A stretch of DNA of 64,000 nt, taken from assembly GCF_937129525.1 (NCBI RefSeq), contig NZ_CAKZNK010000067.1, forward strand, positions 1 through 64,000. The letters are read 5' to 3'. The stretch comes from an uncultured Chloroflexus sp. (lineage in GTDB: Bacteria; Chloroflexota; Chloroflexia; Chloroflexales; Chloroflexaceae). This document shows, piece by piece, positions 1 to 7,941 of the stretch. Positions within the stretch are counted from its first letter, which is position 1. Each line of letters begins with the position of its first letter. The notes under the pieces were generated by a model. The model saw only the letters and a program-made list of their open reading frames with translations. It was not told the origin of the DNA and did no database searches. A program made the translations under genes and the position numbers.

Positions 1-78
1 CAGAAGGATGTCGAAGAGTATCGCTCCTGGATGCTGACCTGCTGGCGCAAAGAGCGCGCCGTGGGTGAGCAATGGTAA
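1..78 (+). CDS. C-terminal end of an unidentified protein (5' truncated)
   Basis: Frame 1 is open from the first base to a TAA at 76-78 and gives 25 residues ending WRKERAVGEQW. Its beginning lies outside the window. The residue mix (charged, two Trp-containing stretches) looks like a real protein end, but it is too short to assign to a family. The next 260 bases hold no convincing gene before the STAS protein at 340. Confidence 0.45.
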   Translation, partial: QKDVEEYRSWMLTCWRKERAVGEQW

Positions 79-339
79 CATTACCTCCGGACACCATCTT
101 GAAGAGAGGTTAAACATAGTACTTTGCAGGCGTTTCTCTGATTACAGCAGATCTGAACACATAGCAGCCGAATCGAGACAGACAGTAAACCTTACAACTT
201 TCGGCGCCAACCATCCTCAACTTCCAATTTCACCTTGTGTCACACACCCCAAACAATGAATAATATGGTATCGTTATAGCCATACATTTCTTGCCTGCGA
301 TTAAGTCCGGATAACACGCGCCTCAACCGGAGAAATGCA

Positions 340-1362
340 ATGCTCACTTCATCCGCTTTCATCGAGCAGACATACCGACGGATCGCGCGCGCAATTGCGT
401 CCTGGACACTCACCCTCGACACAATCGTCTTAGTTAGCTCACTGGTTGTATTTCTCCTCACGGCCAGCCCCTTTGCTAGAGACATTGCCGGTATTGCGCT
501 CGCCTCCGCCACCGGCTGCGCGTTGACCCTCTGGTTCATGGCGCGCAATTATCCATTATGGCAGGCCACCATACCGTTCGCGCTTTCGATCATCGTCTGC
601 GAACTCCTGGTTGCATTCTGGTTCCCCGAATTGCGCCTGGCTGTCGCCCCCTTTCTCGCCGTCGTGATCTTGCTGGCAGGGTTACAGCAGGATCGTCGGT
701 TTACCATCGGCGCAATGATCCTGTGCATCGTCGTCATTATCGGGATCGTTGGCCTGATACCAACGGCGGAAGAGTCTGCCATTCCGCAAACAATGCTCAC
801 CTTTCTGCGCACAACCAGCATTGCCGCGTTAATCATTGCTATTTGGGCTTTTCTTGACCGCATTCTGCGCGCGCAGATGCAGGCGTTGCAGCTCGCCGAC
901 GAGCGCGCTATCGAAGCCGAGACGGCGCGCCAGGCGACTGAAATGGCTCGACGCGAACTCGAACAGCGCGCCACCGAACAACAGCGTCTGCTAGAAGTGA
1001 TTTCGGCGCTCGAACTGCCGGTGTTGAAACTTGACGATCAGGTCTTGCTCGCGCCGCTAGTCGGCAATCTTGACAGCCGGCGCACCGAACAACTGCGCCA
1101 CCGCATTCTTGAAATGGTCGCCACCCAGCGAGCGCATACCGTCATCATTGACATTACCGGTGTTGCCGTCATCGATACTGCTGTCGCCAAAGGCCTGATC
1201 GACACTGCCGCCGCTATCCGCCTGCTCGGCGCGCGCACCATCGTGACCGGCATTCGACCGGGAGTAGCGCAGACGCTCGTTCATCTCAACGCCGGTTTGG
1301 GCAACCTCATAACTGCCCCCAATCCTGAAATGGCCATGAGGCTGGCACACCAATCGATATAA
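340..1362 (+). CDS. Membrane protein with C-terminal RsbR-like STAS domain
   Basis: A 340-residue protein. The first ~175 residues form five or six hydrophobic segments, residues ~180-215 are a charged coiled-coil linker, and the last ~115 residues are a STAS domain of the RsbR type. The STAS core shows DITGVAVIDT followed by LLGARTIVTGIRP and AQTLVHL. In RsbR proteins the Thr of the DT motif and the Thr of AQT are the sites phosphorylated by the RsbT kinase. There is no kinase domain and no RsbS/RsbT gene nearby, so I infer a membrane sensor feeding an anti-anti-sigma or stressosome-like partner switch. A purine-rich stretch (CCGGAGAA) precedes the ATG. It is followed 125 bp later by a paralogue on the same strand. 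Confidence 0.8.
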   Translation: MLTSSAFIEQTYRRIARAIASWTLTLDTIVLVSSLVVFLLTASPFARDIAGIALASATGCALTLWFMARNYPLWQATIPFALSIIVCELLVAFWFPELRLAVAPFLAVVILLAGLQQDRRFTIGAMILCIVVIIGIVGLIPTAEESAIPQTMLTFLRTTSIAALIIAIWAFLDRILRAQMQALQLADERAIEAETARQATEMARRELEQRATEQQRLLEVISALELPVLKLDDQVLLAPLVGNLDSRRTEQLRHRILEMVATQRAHTVIIDITGVAVIDTAVAKGLIDTAAAIRLLGARTIVTGIRPGVAQTLVHLNAGLGNLITAPNPEMAMRLAHQSI

Positions 1363-1487
1363 GTACCACCCAACTGCTTAAGACTGCCATCTGCGACCTT
1401 CGGCATCACCTGGGGCAGAATTCGGATAAAGCCGTTACGCTGCACAACGTTGCGACTCCGGCCCATCCCAATCAGGAGAGGAGACCC

Positions 1488-2552
1488 ATGCAAAATCTCA
1501 TCGCTCAACTGACCGCTGTTTCCTCACCCGATCCTGATCGCCAACGTCGCGGACGAAACCTCATTATCGTGTCATCGGGGGTCATATTGATCCTGATTGT
1601 CGTCGGTGGTACGCTTACCGCGCTGCAACCAACGATCGGGCGTTTGATCAATCTTGGGTTGGCGATCTTCGTTTTTGGCATGGCTGCCGTCCTTGGTCGT
1701 ATCGGATGGGTTGGAACCGGCGGATCGATCCTGCTGGCAGCCATCATGCTGGGGTCGCTCAGCGGTTTCATCCTCAACCCCACCTCGCCCTTCAATGCCT
1801 TCTACACTGTTCTAGGATTGCTCCTCGCCAGTCTGCTCTTAAAACCCTGGCAAATCTGGATTGTGCTTGGCGTGTATTTGATTGGGGTAATCGTGGTGTA
1901 TATCCTCCTCCCACCCGCAACACGCGAGCAACTCCAACTCAATCTCGCTTTTGCTCATCTCACAACGCTGCTCATCGTGAGCGCGCTGCTCTCGTTCATC
2001 GGCGCGCAAAGCCTGAATGCGGCGCTGAACAAAGCGCATCAGGCGCAACAACAAGCCGAAGCATCGTATCAGCAATTGCTTGATGTCAACGCCTCGCTTG
2101 AAACCCGGATTGCCGAACGCACTGCCGAACTGCAACGGCTGCTTGGCGAATATCAGGCTACCGCTGCTCGCCTTTCTGCTGCTTTAGAAGAACAGCAACA
2201 ACTGCACCGCACAATCTCCGAACTCGACATTCCGATCATCCCGATTGGGCCAGGCCGCCTGGTCATGCCTCTGGTTGGAACGCTCGATCAAGAGCGCGCC
2301 CAGCGCCTGTTGTCGAGAAGTTTGCAGGCTATCGAGCAATACCAGGCGCACGCGTTGATCATCGATGTAACCGGGGTAGCCTTCATCGATCAACCGGCAG
2401 CCGCAGATCTCATCAAGGTGTCACAGGCTGTTCGGCTGATGGGAGCAACCCTAACGCTATCCGGAATTCGACCTGAAGTCGCGCAAACCCTGGTGAGCAT
2501 TTCCAGAGACGTGGCAACGATCCGTGCAATCGAGAGCTGGTATCAGCAATGA
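1488..2552 (+). CDS. Membrane protein with RsbR-like STAS domain, paralogue of the preceding gene
   Basis: A 354-residue protein with the same plan as its upstream neighbour: hydrophobic N-terminal half (about six segments to residue ~170), a Gln/Glu-rich coiled coil at ~180-240, then a STAS domain. The STAS core reads DVTGVAFIDQ, so the usual phosphoacceptor Thr of the DT motif is Gln, while the second site (AQTLVSI) is kept. A strong ribosome site (AGGAGAGGAG) sits just before the ATG. The tandem arrangement points to a gene duplication in which one copy can no longer be phosphorylated at the first site. The partner kinase and output are not in the window. Confidence 0.8.
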   Translation: MQNLIAQLTAVSSPDPDRQRRGRNLIIVSSGVILILIVVGGTLTALQPTIGRLINLGLAIFVFGMAAVLGRIGWVGTGGSILLAAIMLGSLSGFILNPTSPFNAFYTVLGLLLASLLLKPWQIWIVLGVYLIGVIVVYILLPPATREQLQLNLAFAHLTTLLIVSALLSFIGAQSLNAALNKAHQAQQQAEASYQQLLDVNASLETRIAERTAELQRLLGEYQATAARLSAALEEQQQLHRTISELDIPIIPIGPGRLVMPLVGTLDQERAQRLLSRSLQAIEQYQAHALIIDVTGVAFIDQPAAADLIKVSQAVRLMGATLTLSGIRPEVAQTLVSISRDVATIRAIESWYQQ

Positions 2553-2687
2553 ATGGTCACAACCAGAATGATACGCGATGGCCGACAATCTCTTTCGGGT
2601 TTGTATCAGGTTGGGTTGTTATCAAGCATCATCTACAGCCAATACAGCTTGACTAATCTGCACACCAGTGGTAAACTTGAGAGCCGT

Positions 2688-2762
2688 GCCGGGGTAGCTC
2701 AGTGGTAGAGCAAACGGCTCATAATCGTTAGGTCGCGGGTTCGAATCCCGCCTCCGGCACCA
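2688..2762 (+). tRNA. tRNA with CAU anticodon (elongator Met or Ile2)
   Basis: Full cloverleaf: acceptor GCCGGGG pairs with CTCCGGC (one G-U), D-stem GCTC/GAGC, anticodon stem AACGG/TCGTT around loop CTCATAA (anticodon CAT), T-stem GCGGG/CCCGC around TTCGAAT, discriminator A and an encoded CCA. It is not the initiator: the first acceptor pair is intact and the anticodon stem lacks the three G-C pairs of tRNA-fMet. A CAU tRNA can be elongator tRNA-Met or the tRNA-Ile2 whose C34 is changed to lysidine by TilS. The sequence alone does not settle which, but tilS begins 255 bp downstream. Confidence 0.93.
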
Positions 2763-3017
2763 ATCGCTGGTGAGTGTAGCTCACCAGCTTTGTTGTTGAT
2801 AGTGACATGCGATCCACAGCTTGCTCACACGAGTTTTTACAGATCATTGCCGGTTAACCGTACCTCAACCTCAATTTACTGCTTTTCTCGTCACCCATTC
2901 TGATCGCCATCAAATTATGATAGGATAGCAGCGAAAAATATCGATGCTATTGTCCAGACCGCTACGTATCATCGATTTGGGTCGCGTCGTTCATCCGTTC
3001 CTCGCTCACCGGCAGTT

Positions 3018-4442
3018 ATGCTCAACCATCTGCGCCAGTTCTTGCTTGCCGAAGGATGCGGTCAGGCGACTGACCGTTTACTGGTTGCCGTGTCAGGCGG
3101 CAGTGACTCACTGGCCTTGATGCATCTACTCTACACGCTCTGGCGCGAAGGGGGTCCTACCCCTGTTGTCGCTCATCTCGATCACGGGCTGCGTGGCGCC
3201 GAGTCGGCAGCCGATGCAGCGTTTGTGGCCGAAACAGCTACAGCATGGGGACTACGCGCTGTCATCGAACAGGCCCATTTGCCGCCAGACACAACGCCAG
3301 CCGCAGCCCGCGCGGCGCGCTATGCCTTCCTTGCCACCGCAGCGATTGCTGAACAGGCCGCTGGCGTGCTCGTGGCCCATCAGGCTGACGATCAGGCTGA
3401 AACCGTCCTGATGCACATATTGCGCGGCGCCGGCCCGGCTGGTTTGCGCGGCATGCGGGCGCGGGTGGAATGGAACGAATGGGCAGCGCCGATGATCGCT
3501 GCCGGACAAGTGCCACAATATGGCCCACCGCTGCTGCGCCCGCTCCTGGGTGTAAGTCGATCTGAGCTAGTCGCCTACTGCGCGGCTCACGGCCTGCAAC
3601 CGCGCCATGATCCAACCAATCAAAATGTGCGTTACGTCCGCGCCCGGATTCGTCATCAGATCTTGCCCCAACTCGCGACCGAAAATCCTCAAATCGTTGC
3701 TGCACTTGGTCGCATGGCGCGCATCTGCGCCGAAGACTACGATTTCATTCAGCAGACTCTGACCAATCACTGGCGCCAGTTGCTCGTCGAACAACGACGC
3801 GGCTTCATCGCATTTGATCGTCCGGCGCTGCGCGCCTTGCATCCCGTCTTGCGTCGCTATGCCCTGCGTCGCGCCATCGCCGAACTTGGCGCCGATGAAC
3901 CTGGTCTGACCCAGATTGATGCTGCCATGCAATTGATCGACGGCCCATCAGGCCGGAGCTTGCAATTGACGCCGCAAATCACGCTCATCTGCGATCAACG
4001 CGCAATCAGCCTGCGCCGACCTGATGCTGCTCCGCCATTTGCCCCCCAGATCACCACCCCTGTTGTCCTTCCCCTTACCGGAACAGTTCAACTGGCCAAT
4101 GGCTGGCGCTGCGTTGCGCAAACGCATCCGCCTGACAATCCTGATCGCTGGTGGCTACCGCTCGCCCAAGCGCCGGATCAGCCGTTAACCCTGCGTCCGC
4201 GCCGTCCCGGCGACCGGATGCGTCCCGCTGGCGCTCCTGGCAGTCGTCGCGTGCAAGATATCTTTGTTGATATGCATGTGCCGCGGGCCTTGCGCGACGG
4301 CTGGCCACTGCTGGTGACCGCTGATGATCAGATTATCTGGCTGGCTGGCTTGCGCGTCGCCGCCAGCATTGTCATGCCCAACCCAAATCAGGCTACAATG
4401 TGGATTGGAATGGTTGCTCCCACCGTATCTGAACAGGAGTAA
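3018..4442 (+). CDS. tilS: tRNA(Ile)-lysidine synthase
   Basis: A 474-residue TilS. It uses ATP and lysine to convert C34 of CAU-anticodon tRNA-Ile to lysidine so that it reads AUA. The N-terminal N-type ATP pyrophosphatase domain has the PP-loop SGGSDS at residues 26-31, and further on [10 protein letters not shown], the conserved ATPase-domain motif. Residues ~230-320 form the TilS substrate-binding domain, and the C-terminal ~80 residues ([14 protein letters not shown] onward) are the TilS-C domain, so this is the long bacterial form. It is followed 2 bp later by hpt and then ftsH, the widespread tilS-hpt-ftsH order. A CAU tRNA lies just upstream. Confidence 0.95.
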   Translation: MLNHLRQFLLAEGCGQATDRLLVAVSGGSDSLALMHLLYTLWREGGPTPVVAHLDHGLRGAESAADAAFVAETATAWGLRAVIEQAHLPPDTTPAAARAARYAFLATAAIAEQAAGVLVAHQADDQAETVLMHILRGAGPAGLRGMRARVEWNEWAAPMIAAGQVPQYGPPLLRPLLGVSRSELVAYCAAHGLQPRHDPTNQNVRYVRARIRHQILPQLATENPQIVAALGRMARICAEDYDFIQQTLTNHWRQLLVEQRRGFIAFDRPALRALHPVLRRYALRRAIAELGADEPGLTQIDAAMQLIDGPSGRSLQLTPQITLICDQRAISLRRPDAAPPFAPQITTPVVLPLTGTVQLANGWRCVAQTHPPDNPDRWWLPLAQAPDQPLTLRPRRPGDRMRPAGAPGSRRVQDIFVDMHVPRALRDGWPLLVTADDQIIWLAGLRVAASIVMPNPNQATMWIGMVAPTVSEQE

Positions 4443-4444
4443 GT

Positions 4445-4996
4445 ATGCGTCAGGATATTGACTACATCTTAATCGGCGAAGAACAGATTAAACAGCGCAT
4501 CGCCGAACTGGCTGCGGCCATCACCGCCGACTACCGCTCACTCGGTGATCTCTTGCTGGTTGGCGTCTTAAAAGGCTGCGCCATGTTCATGGTTGACCTC
4601 GCGCGCGCCATCGATCTGCCGCTGGCTATCGATTTTATCGCCGTCGCCAGCTACGGCGCCAGTACCGAGTCGTCCGGCGTCGTCCGCCTGCTCAAAGACC
4701 TTGACACCGACATTTCCCATCGTCATGTGCTAATCGTCGAAGACATCATCGACAGCGGTCTCACTCTCGCATACCTGCGCGCTCAATTGCTGCGCCGCAA
4801 TCCCGCCAGTCTGCGCATCTGCACACTGCTCAACAAACCCGAACGCCGCACTGCTGATGTGCCGGTCGATTACATCGGCTTCAACATCCCCAATGCTTTT
4901 GTGGTTGGCTATGGCCTCGATTACGCGGAACGCTACCGCAACCTGCCCTTCATCGGCGTCTTGCGACCAGATGTTTATCAATCGCCCTCTATGTAA
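4445..4996 (+). CDS. hpt: Hypoxanthine phosphoribosyltransferase
   Basis: A 183-residue purine-salvage enzyme that transfers phosphoribose from PRPP to hypoxanthine or guanine. The PRPP-binding loop [13 protein letters not shown] is at residues ~95-107, and the KGC motif ([12 protein letters not shown]) at ~37-48 matches the family. The length is typical. An AGGAG ribosome site overlaps the end of tilS and only two bases separate the genes, so the two are almost certainly co-transcribed. A hairpin directly after the stop codon probably ends the transcript. Confidence 0.95.
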   Translation: MRQDIDYILIGEEQIKQRIAELAAAITADYRSLGDLLLVGVLKGCAMFMVDLARAIDLPLAIDFIAVASYGASTESSGVVRLLKDLDTDISHRHVLIVEDIIDSGLTLAYLRAQLLRRNPASLRICTLLNKPERRTADVPVDYIGFNIPNAFVVGYGLDYAERYRNLPFIGVLRPDVYQSPSM

Positions 4997-4998
4997 TC

Positions 4999-5023
4999 CA
5001 GATCACATTCTGACTGTGATCTG
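4999..5023 (+). terminator. Hairpin after hpt
   Basis: CAGATCACA (4999-5007) and TGTGATCTG (5015-5023) form a perfect 9-bp stem with a 7-base loop, followed by TTCCCTT. It lies three bases after the hpt stop and just before the ftsH promoter, so it probably separates the two transcripts. The T tract is weak. Confidence 0.6.
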
Positions 5024-5028
5024 TTCCC

Positions 5029-5058
5029 TTGCTTCGGTGGATCGGCTGATGCTATAAT
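5029..5058 (+). promoter_or_regulatory. Extended -10 promoter of ftsH, with structured leader
   Basis: TATAAT at 5053-5058 is preceded by TG one base upstream (extended -10), with TTGCTT at 5029-5034 and an 18-base spacer. The predicted leader is ~135 bases long. It holds an AACCCGG/CCGGGTT hairpin (4-base loop) about 45 bases before the ftsH ATG. The ribosome site before ftsH is weak (AGAAAGATG), so the leader may influence expression; that is inference. Confidence 0.6.
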
Positions 5059-5201
5059 TCCAATGTCGATGACATCCGTAATGGATTCAGTCGCTGTCAT
5101 CGTTTGCGATTCCTCATTAGTTGGGGCACAGACCTCATTTTATCTACTAACCCGGCTGCCCGGGTTTCGATGTCGAGGCTACCCCTCTAGAAAGATGATC
5201 T

Positions 5202-7166
5202 ATGGGCGATAACCGTTGGTTGAAGAATAGCTTTGTCTATCTCATCATTCTGGTCGCCGCGCTGGCTCTCTTCTTCCAATATTTAGGGCCAGGCGCCAGC
5301 CAGACTGAAGAGAAAGGCATTGCCGATGTGATTGCCGACGCTCAGGCCGGTCTGGTGCGCGAGATCCAGGCTCAGGCTGGCGATGAGCAAATTATTGTGA
5401 CGTACAACGATGGTAAGAAGTACCGCTCGCGCCTTGAGTCGGCTGACAGCGTGATGCGGTTGCTGGCAGATTATGGCGTGCCGTTGCGTAACGATCAAGG
5501 GCAACGCACAATTAACGTTATTGTGCAGCCAGCTCCAGCCTGGGGAGGTTTGCTCAGCATCTTTACCATTCTCTTGCCCACCCTCCTGCTGATCGGTTTC
5601 TTTGTCTTCTTTATGCGCCAGGCGCAAGGCAGCAATAATCAGGCGATGTCGTTTGGCAAGAGCCGGGCACGCATGTTTGCCGGCGACAAGCCGACGATCA
5701 CCTTCGCCGATGTCGCCGGTCAGGAAGAAGCCAAGCAGGATCTGGCCGAGATTGTCGAATTTCTCAAGTTTCCCGATAAGTTTGCCGCGCTCGGCGCGCG
5801 CATTCCGCGCGGCGTGTTGATGGTTGGCCCGCCCGGTACCGGTAAGACGTTGCTCTCGCGCGCTGTGGCTGGCGAGGCCGGGGTACCATTCTTTAGTATC
5901 TCTGGCTCTGAGTTCGTCGAAATGTTTGTTGGCGTTGGCGCTTCCCGCGTGCGCGATCTGTTCGATCAGGCTAAGCGCAATGCGCCCTGTATCGTCTTTA
6001 TCGATGAAATTGACGCTGTCGGTCGTCAGCGTGGCGCCGGTCTCGGCGGCTCGCACGACGAGCGAGAGCAGACTCTCAACCAGATTCTGGTTGAAATGGA
6101 CGGGTTCGATACCAATACCAATGTGATTGTCATCGCAGCGACCAACCGGCCTGATGTGCTCGACCCGGCGCTGGTGCGGCCCGGTCGCTTCGACCGCCAG
6201 GTAGTGCTCGATGCGCCCGATGTCCGTGGCCGAATCGAGATTCTGAAGGTTCACGTTAAGGGTAAGCCGCTGGCCGAAGATGTCAATCTGGAAGTGATTG
6301 CTCGCCAGACTCCCGGTTTCTCCGGCGCAGACCTGATGAACGTGGTGAATGAAGCCGCGATCCTGGCTGCGCGTCGCTCGAAGCGCAAGATCAGTATGTC
6401 TGAGTTTCAAGATGCGGTCGAGCGCGTGGCTATCGGCGGCCCCGAACGCCGCTCGCGGGTGATGACTGATCGCCAGAAACTGGTAGTGGCCTATCACGAG
6501 GCCGGTCACGCCATTGTCGGCGCGGCAATTCCAAAAGCCGACAAGGTGCAGAAGGTGACGATCATTCCACGTGGTCAGGCCGGTGGTTATACCCTCTTCC
6601 TGCCCGATGAGGATAGCCTGAGCTTGCGCACAGTCTCGCAGTTTAAAGCTCGCCTGGCCGTCTCGTTGGGTGGCCGGGTCGCCGAAGAGATTGTCTTTGG
6701 CAACGAAGAGGTCACTACTGGCGCCTCTGGCGACCTGGTGCAGGTCACCCGAATCGCGCGCGCGATGGTGACGCGCTACGGTATGAGTCAGCGCCTCGGC
6801 CCAATTGTCTTCGGTGAGAAGGAGGAGTTAATCTTCCTGGGCCGCGAGATTAGCGAACAGCGTAACTATGGCGATGAAGTTGCCCGCCAGATCGATGAAG
6901 AGGTGCATGCCATCGTCACCGAAGCTTACGAGACTGCGCAGCAGATCCTGCTCCAGAATCGAGCGGTGCTTGATGATATGGCTAATGCCTTGATCGAGTA
7001 TGAGACGCTTGATGGGGAACAGCTCGAAGAGTTGATCCGCCGGGTGAAGCCGCTGGCTCTCGATCTGAGCAAGAGTGGTAGCTCAACACCGAATGGCAGT
7101 GAGCGCCCAGCGCAACCCGATGCGTCGCAGATGGGTTTGAGCGGTCCTAACCCGCTACCGGCGTAA
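5202..7166 (+). CDS. ftsH: ATP-dependent zinc metalloprotease FtsH
   Basis: A 654-residue membrane AAA+ protease that degrades misassembled membrane proteins and short-lived regulators. Transmembrane segments are at ~10-28 and ~115-137 with a small periplasmic domain between them. Walker A GPPGTGKT is at 209-216, Walker B VFIDEID at 265-271, the second region of homology follows ([17 protein letters not shown]), and the zinc site HEAGH is at 433-437. The C-terminal M41 domain is complete, with a low-complexity tail rich in Ser and Pro. It follows tilS and hpt but has its own promoter and a strong terminator. Confidence 0.97.
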   Translation: MGDNRWLKNSFVYLIILVAALALFFQYLGPGASQTEEKGIADVIADAQAGLVREIQAQAGDEQIIVTYNDGKKYRSRLESADSVMRLLADYGVPLRNDQGQRTINVIVQPAPAWGGLLSIFTILLPTLLLIGFFVFFMRQAQGSNNQAMSFGKSRARMFAGDKPTITFADVAGQEEAKQDLAEIVEFLKFPDKFAALGARIPRGVLMVGPPGTGKTLLSRAVAGEAGVPFFSISGSEFVEMFVGVGASRVRDLFDQAKRNAPCIVFIDEIDAVGRQRGAGLGGSHDEREQTLNQILVEMDGFDTNTNVIVIAATNRPDVLDPALVRPGRFDRQVVLDAPDVRGRIEILKVHVKGKPLAEDVNLEVIARQTPGFSGADLMNVVNEAAILAARRSKRKISMSEFQDAVERVAIGGPERRSRVMTDRQKLVVAYHEAGHAIVGAAIPKADKVQKVTIIPRGQAGGYTLFLPDEDSLSLRTVSQFKARLAVSLGGRVAEEIVFGNEEVTTGASGDLVQVTRIARAMVTRYGMSQRLGPIVFGEKEELIFLGREISEQRNYGDEVARQIDEEVHAIVTEAYETAQQILLQNRAVLDDMANALIEYETLDGEQLEELIRRVKPLALDLSKSGSSTPNGSERPAQPDASQMGLSGPNPLPA

Positions 7167-7190
7167 CGATTTCTCGTAACCGCAGCGCAG

Positions 7191-7215
7191 AAACCCGCGC
7201 TTCAAGCGCGGGTTT
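7191..7215 (+). terminator. Terminator of ftsH
   Basis: AAACCCGCGC (7191-7200) pairs perfectly with GCGCGGGTTT (7206-7215) around TTCAA, followed by CCGTTTTG. It lies 24 bases after the ftsH stop codon. Because both arms carry A/T runs it may also stop minus-strand transcription. Confidence 0.8.
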
Positions 7216-7341
7216 CCGTTTTGCCTCTCGCGCTGCTGCAATCCGCCCCAGCTTATCTATCTGCGCGAACAGCGCCCCTAACTTTTTTCACACAACAAAG
7301 ATGTGTCACATCGCCAGGATTATACCCCGACCGGTTGCCTG

Positions 7342-7941
7342 TCAGCCCGCTTCGGTCAAATACCAGCGCCCTTCGACCCGAATCACCGGCAGACCGCTCG
7401 CTTCACGCCCGATTAGCTCCAATAATCCACTACTTCGCTCGAGCAGAACCTCTCCATTCGCATCACGCCAGCGCACCGTGATAACTGCGTTGACAACCTC
7501 GACCAGCGCTGTCAAATCATCAGACCGCACTACGCCCGCGCGATCGTAAGTGATCACCACTTCAGCCCGCTGACCGCGCGCCGGTCGCGTATTGGCTCCG
7601 GCAAAGCCATCGAGCAGTTCACGCATTGCCAGGCGCTGATCGGCCCGCTCGCCGGGCGCAAAATAACTGGCCAATCGGTTTGCCCACACCTGCCGCGCCA
7701 CTGCCACATTAAGTTCTGGATCGGCGAGCGCTGTATTGAGATCTTCGAGAAAACTCTCAACTACAGCTTCCGGAGTCACGCCACCCAAGCCGACATCTTC
7801 TTCCAACGCCGCTGCGCCGCAACCGGTGAGCAGGAATATACCCAACCACCAGCCAATCATGCTCAGGTATATGTACGCGCTCCACCTGCCTGTTCTATCG
7901 CTTGCTGAACACAGTGCGTATATCCGCATCATAACGCTCAC
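7342..7941 (-). CDS. Lipoprotein of unknown function
   Basis: The reading frame opens with a GTG that overlaps the stop codon of the upstream gene by GTGA, and gives 199 residues. A hydrophobic stretch ending in the lipobox LTGC lies at residues ~28-41; an in-frame ATG at 7860 would give a compact lipoprotein signal peptide and may be the true start. The mature part has ~155 residues with no motif I recognise; the end (LPVIRVEGRWYLTEAG) resembles the small alpha+beta folds of secreted lipoproteins. The overlap implies translational coupling to the pseudo-PP2C protein, so the two probably act at the same membrane site. Confidence 0.7.
   Translation of the reverse strand: MSVMMRIYALCSASDRTGRWSAYIYLSMIGWWLGIFLLTGCGAAALEEDVGLGGVTPEAVVESFLEDLNTALADPELNVAVARQVWANRLASYFAPGERADQRLAMRELLDGFAGANTRPARGQRAEVVITYDRAGVVRSDDLTALVEVVNAVITVRWRDANGEVLLERSSGLLELIGREASGLPVIRVEGRWYLTEAG

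Noticed and set aside
2688..2762. Initiator tRNA-fMet
   Set aside because: The 1-72 acceptor pair is intact and the anticodon stem lacks three consecutive G-C pairs.
5283..6509. 408-codon frame antisense to ftsH
   Set aside because: It is the complement of a strongly conserved gene; composition is unlike a protein of this genome.
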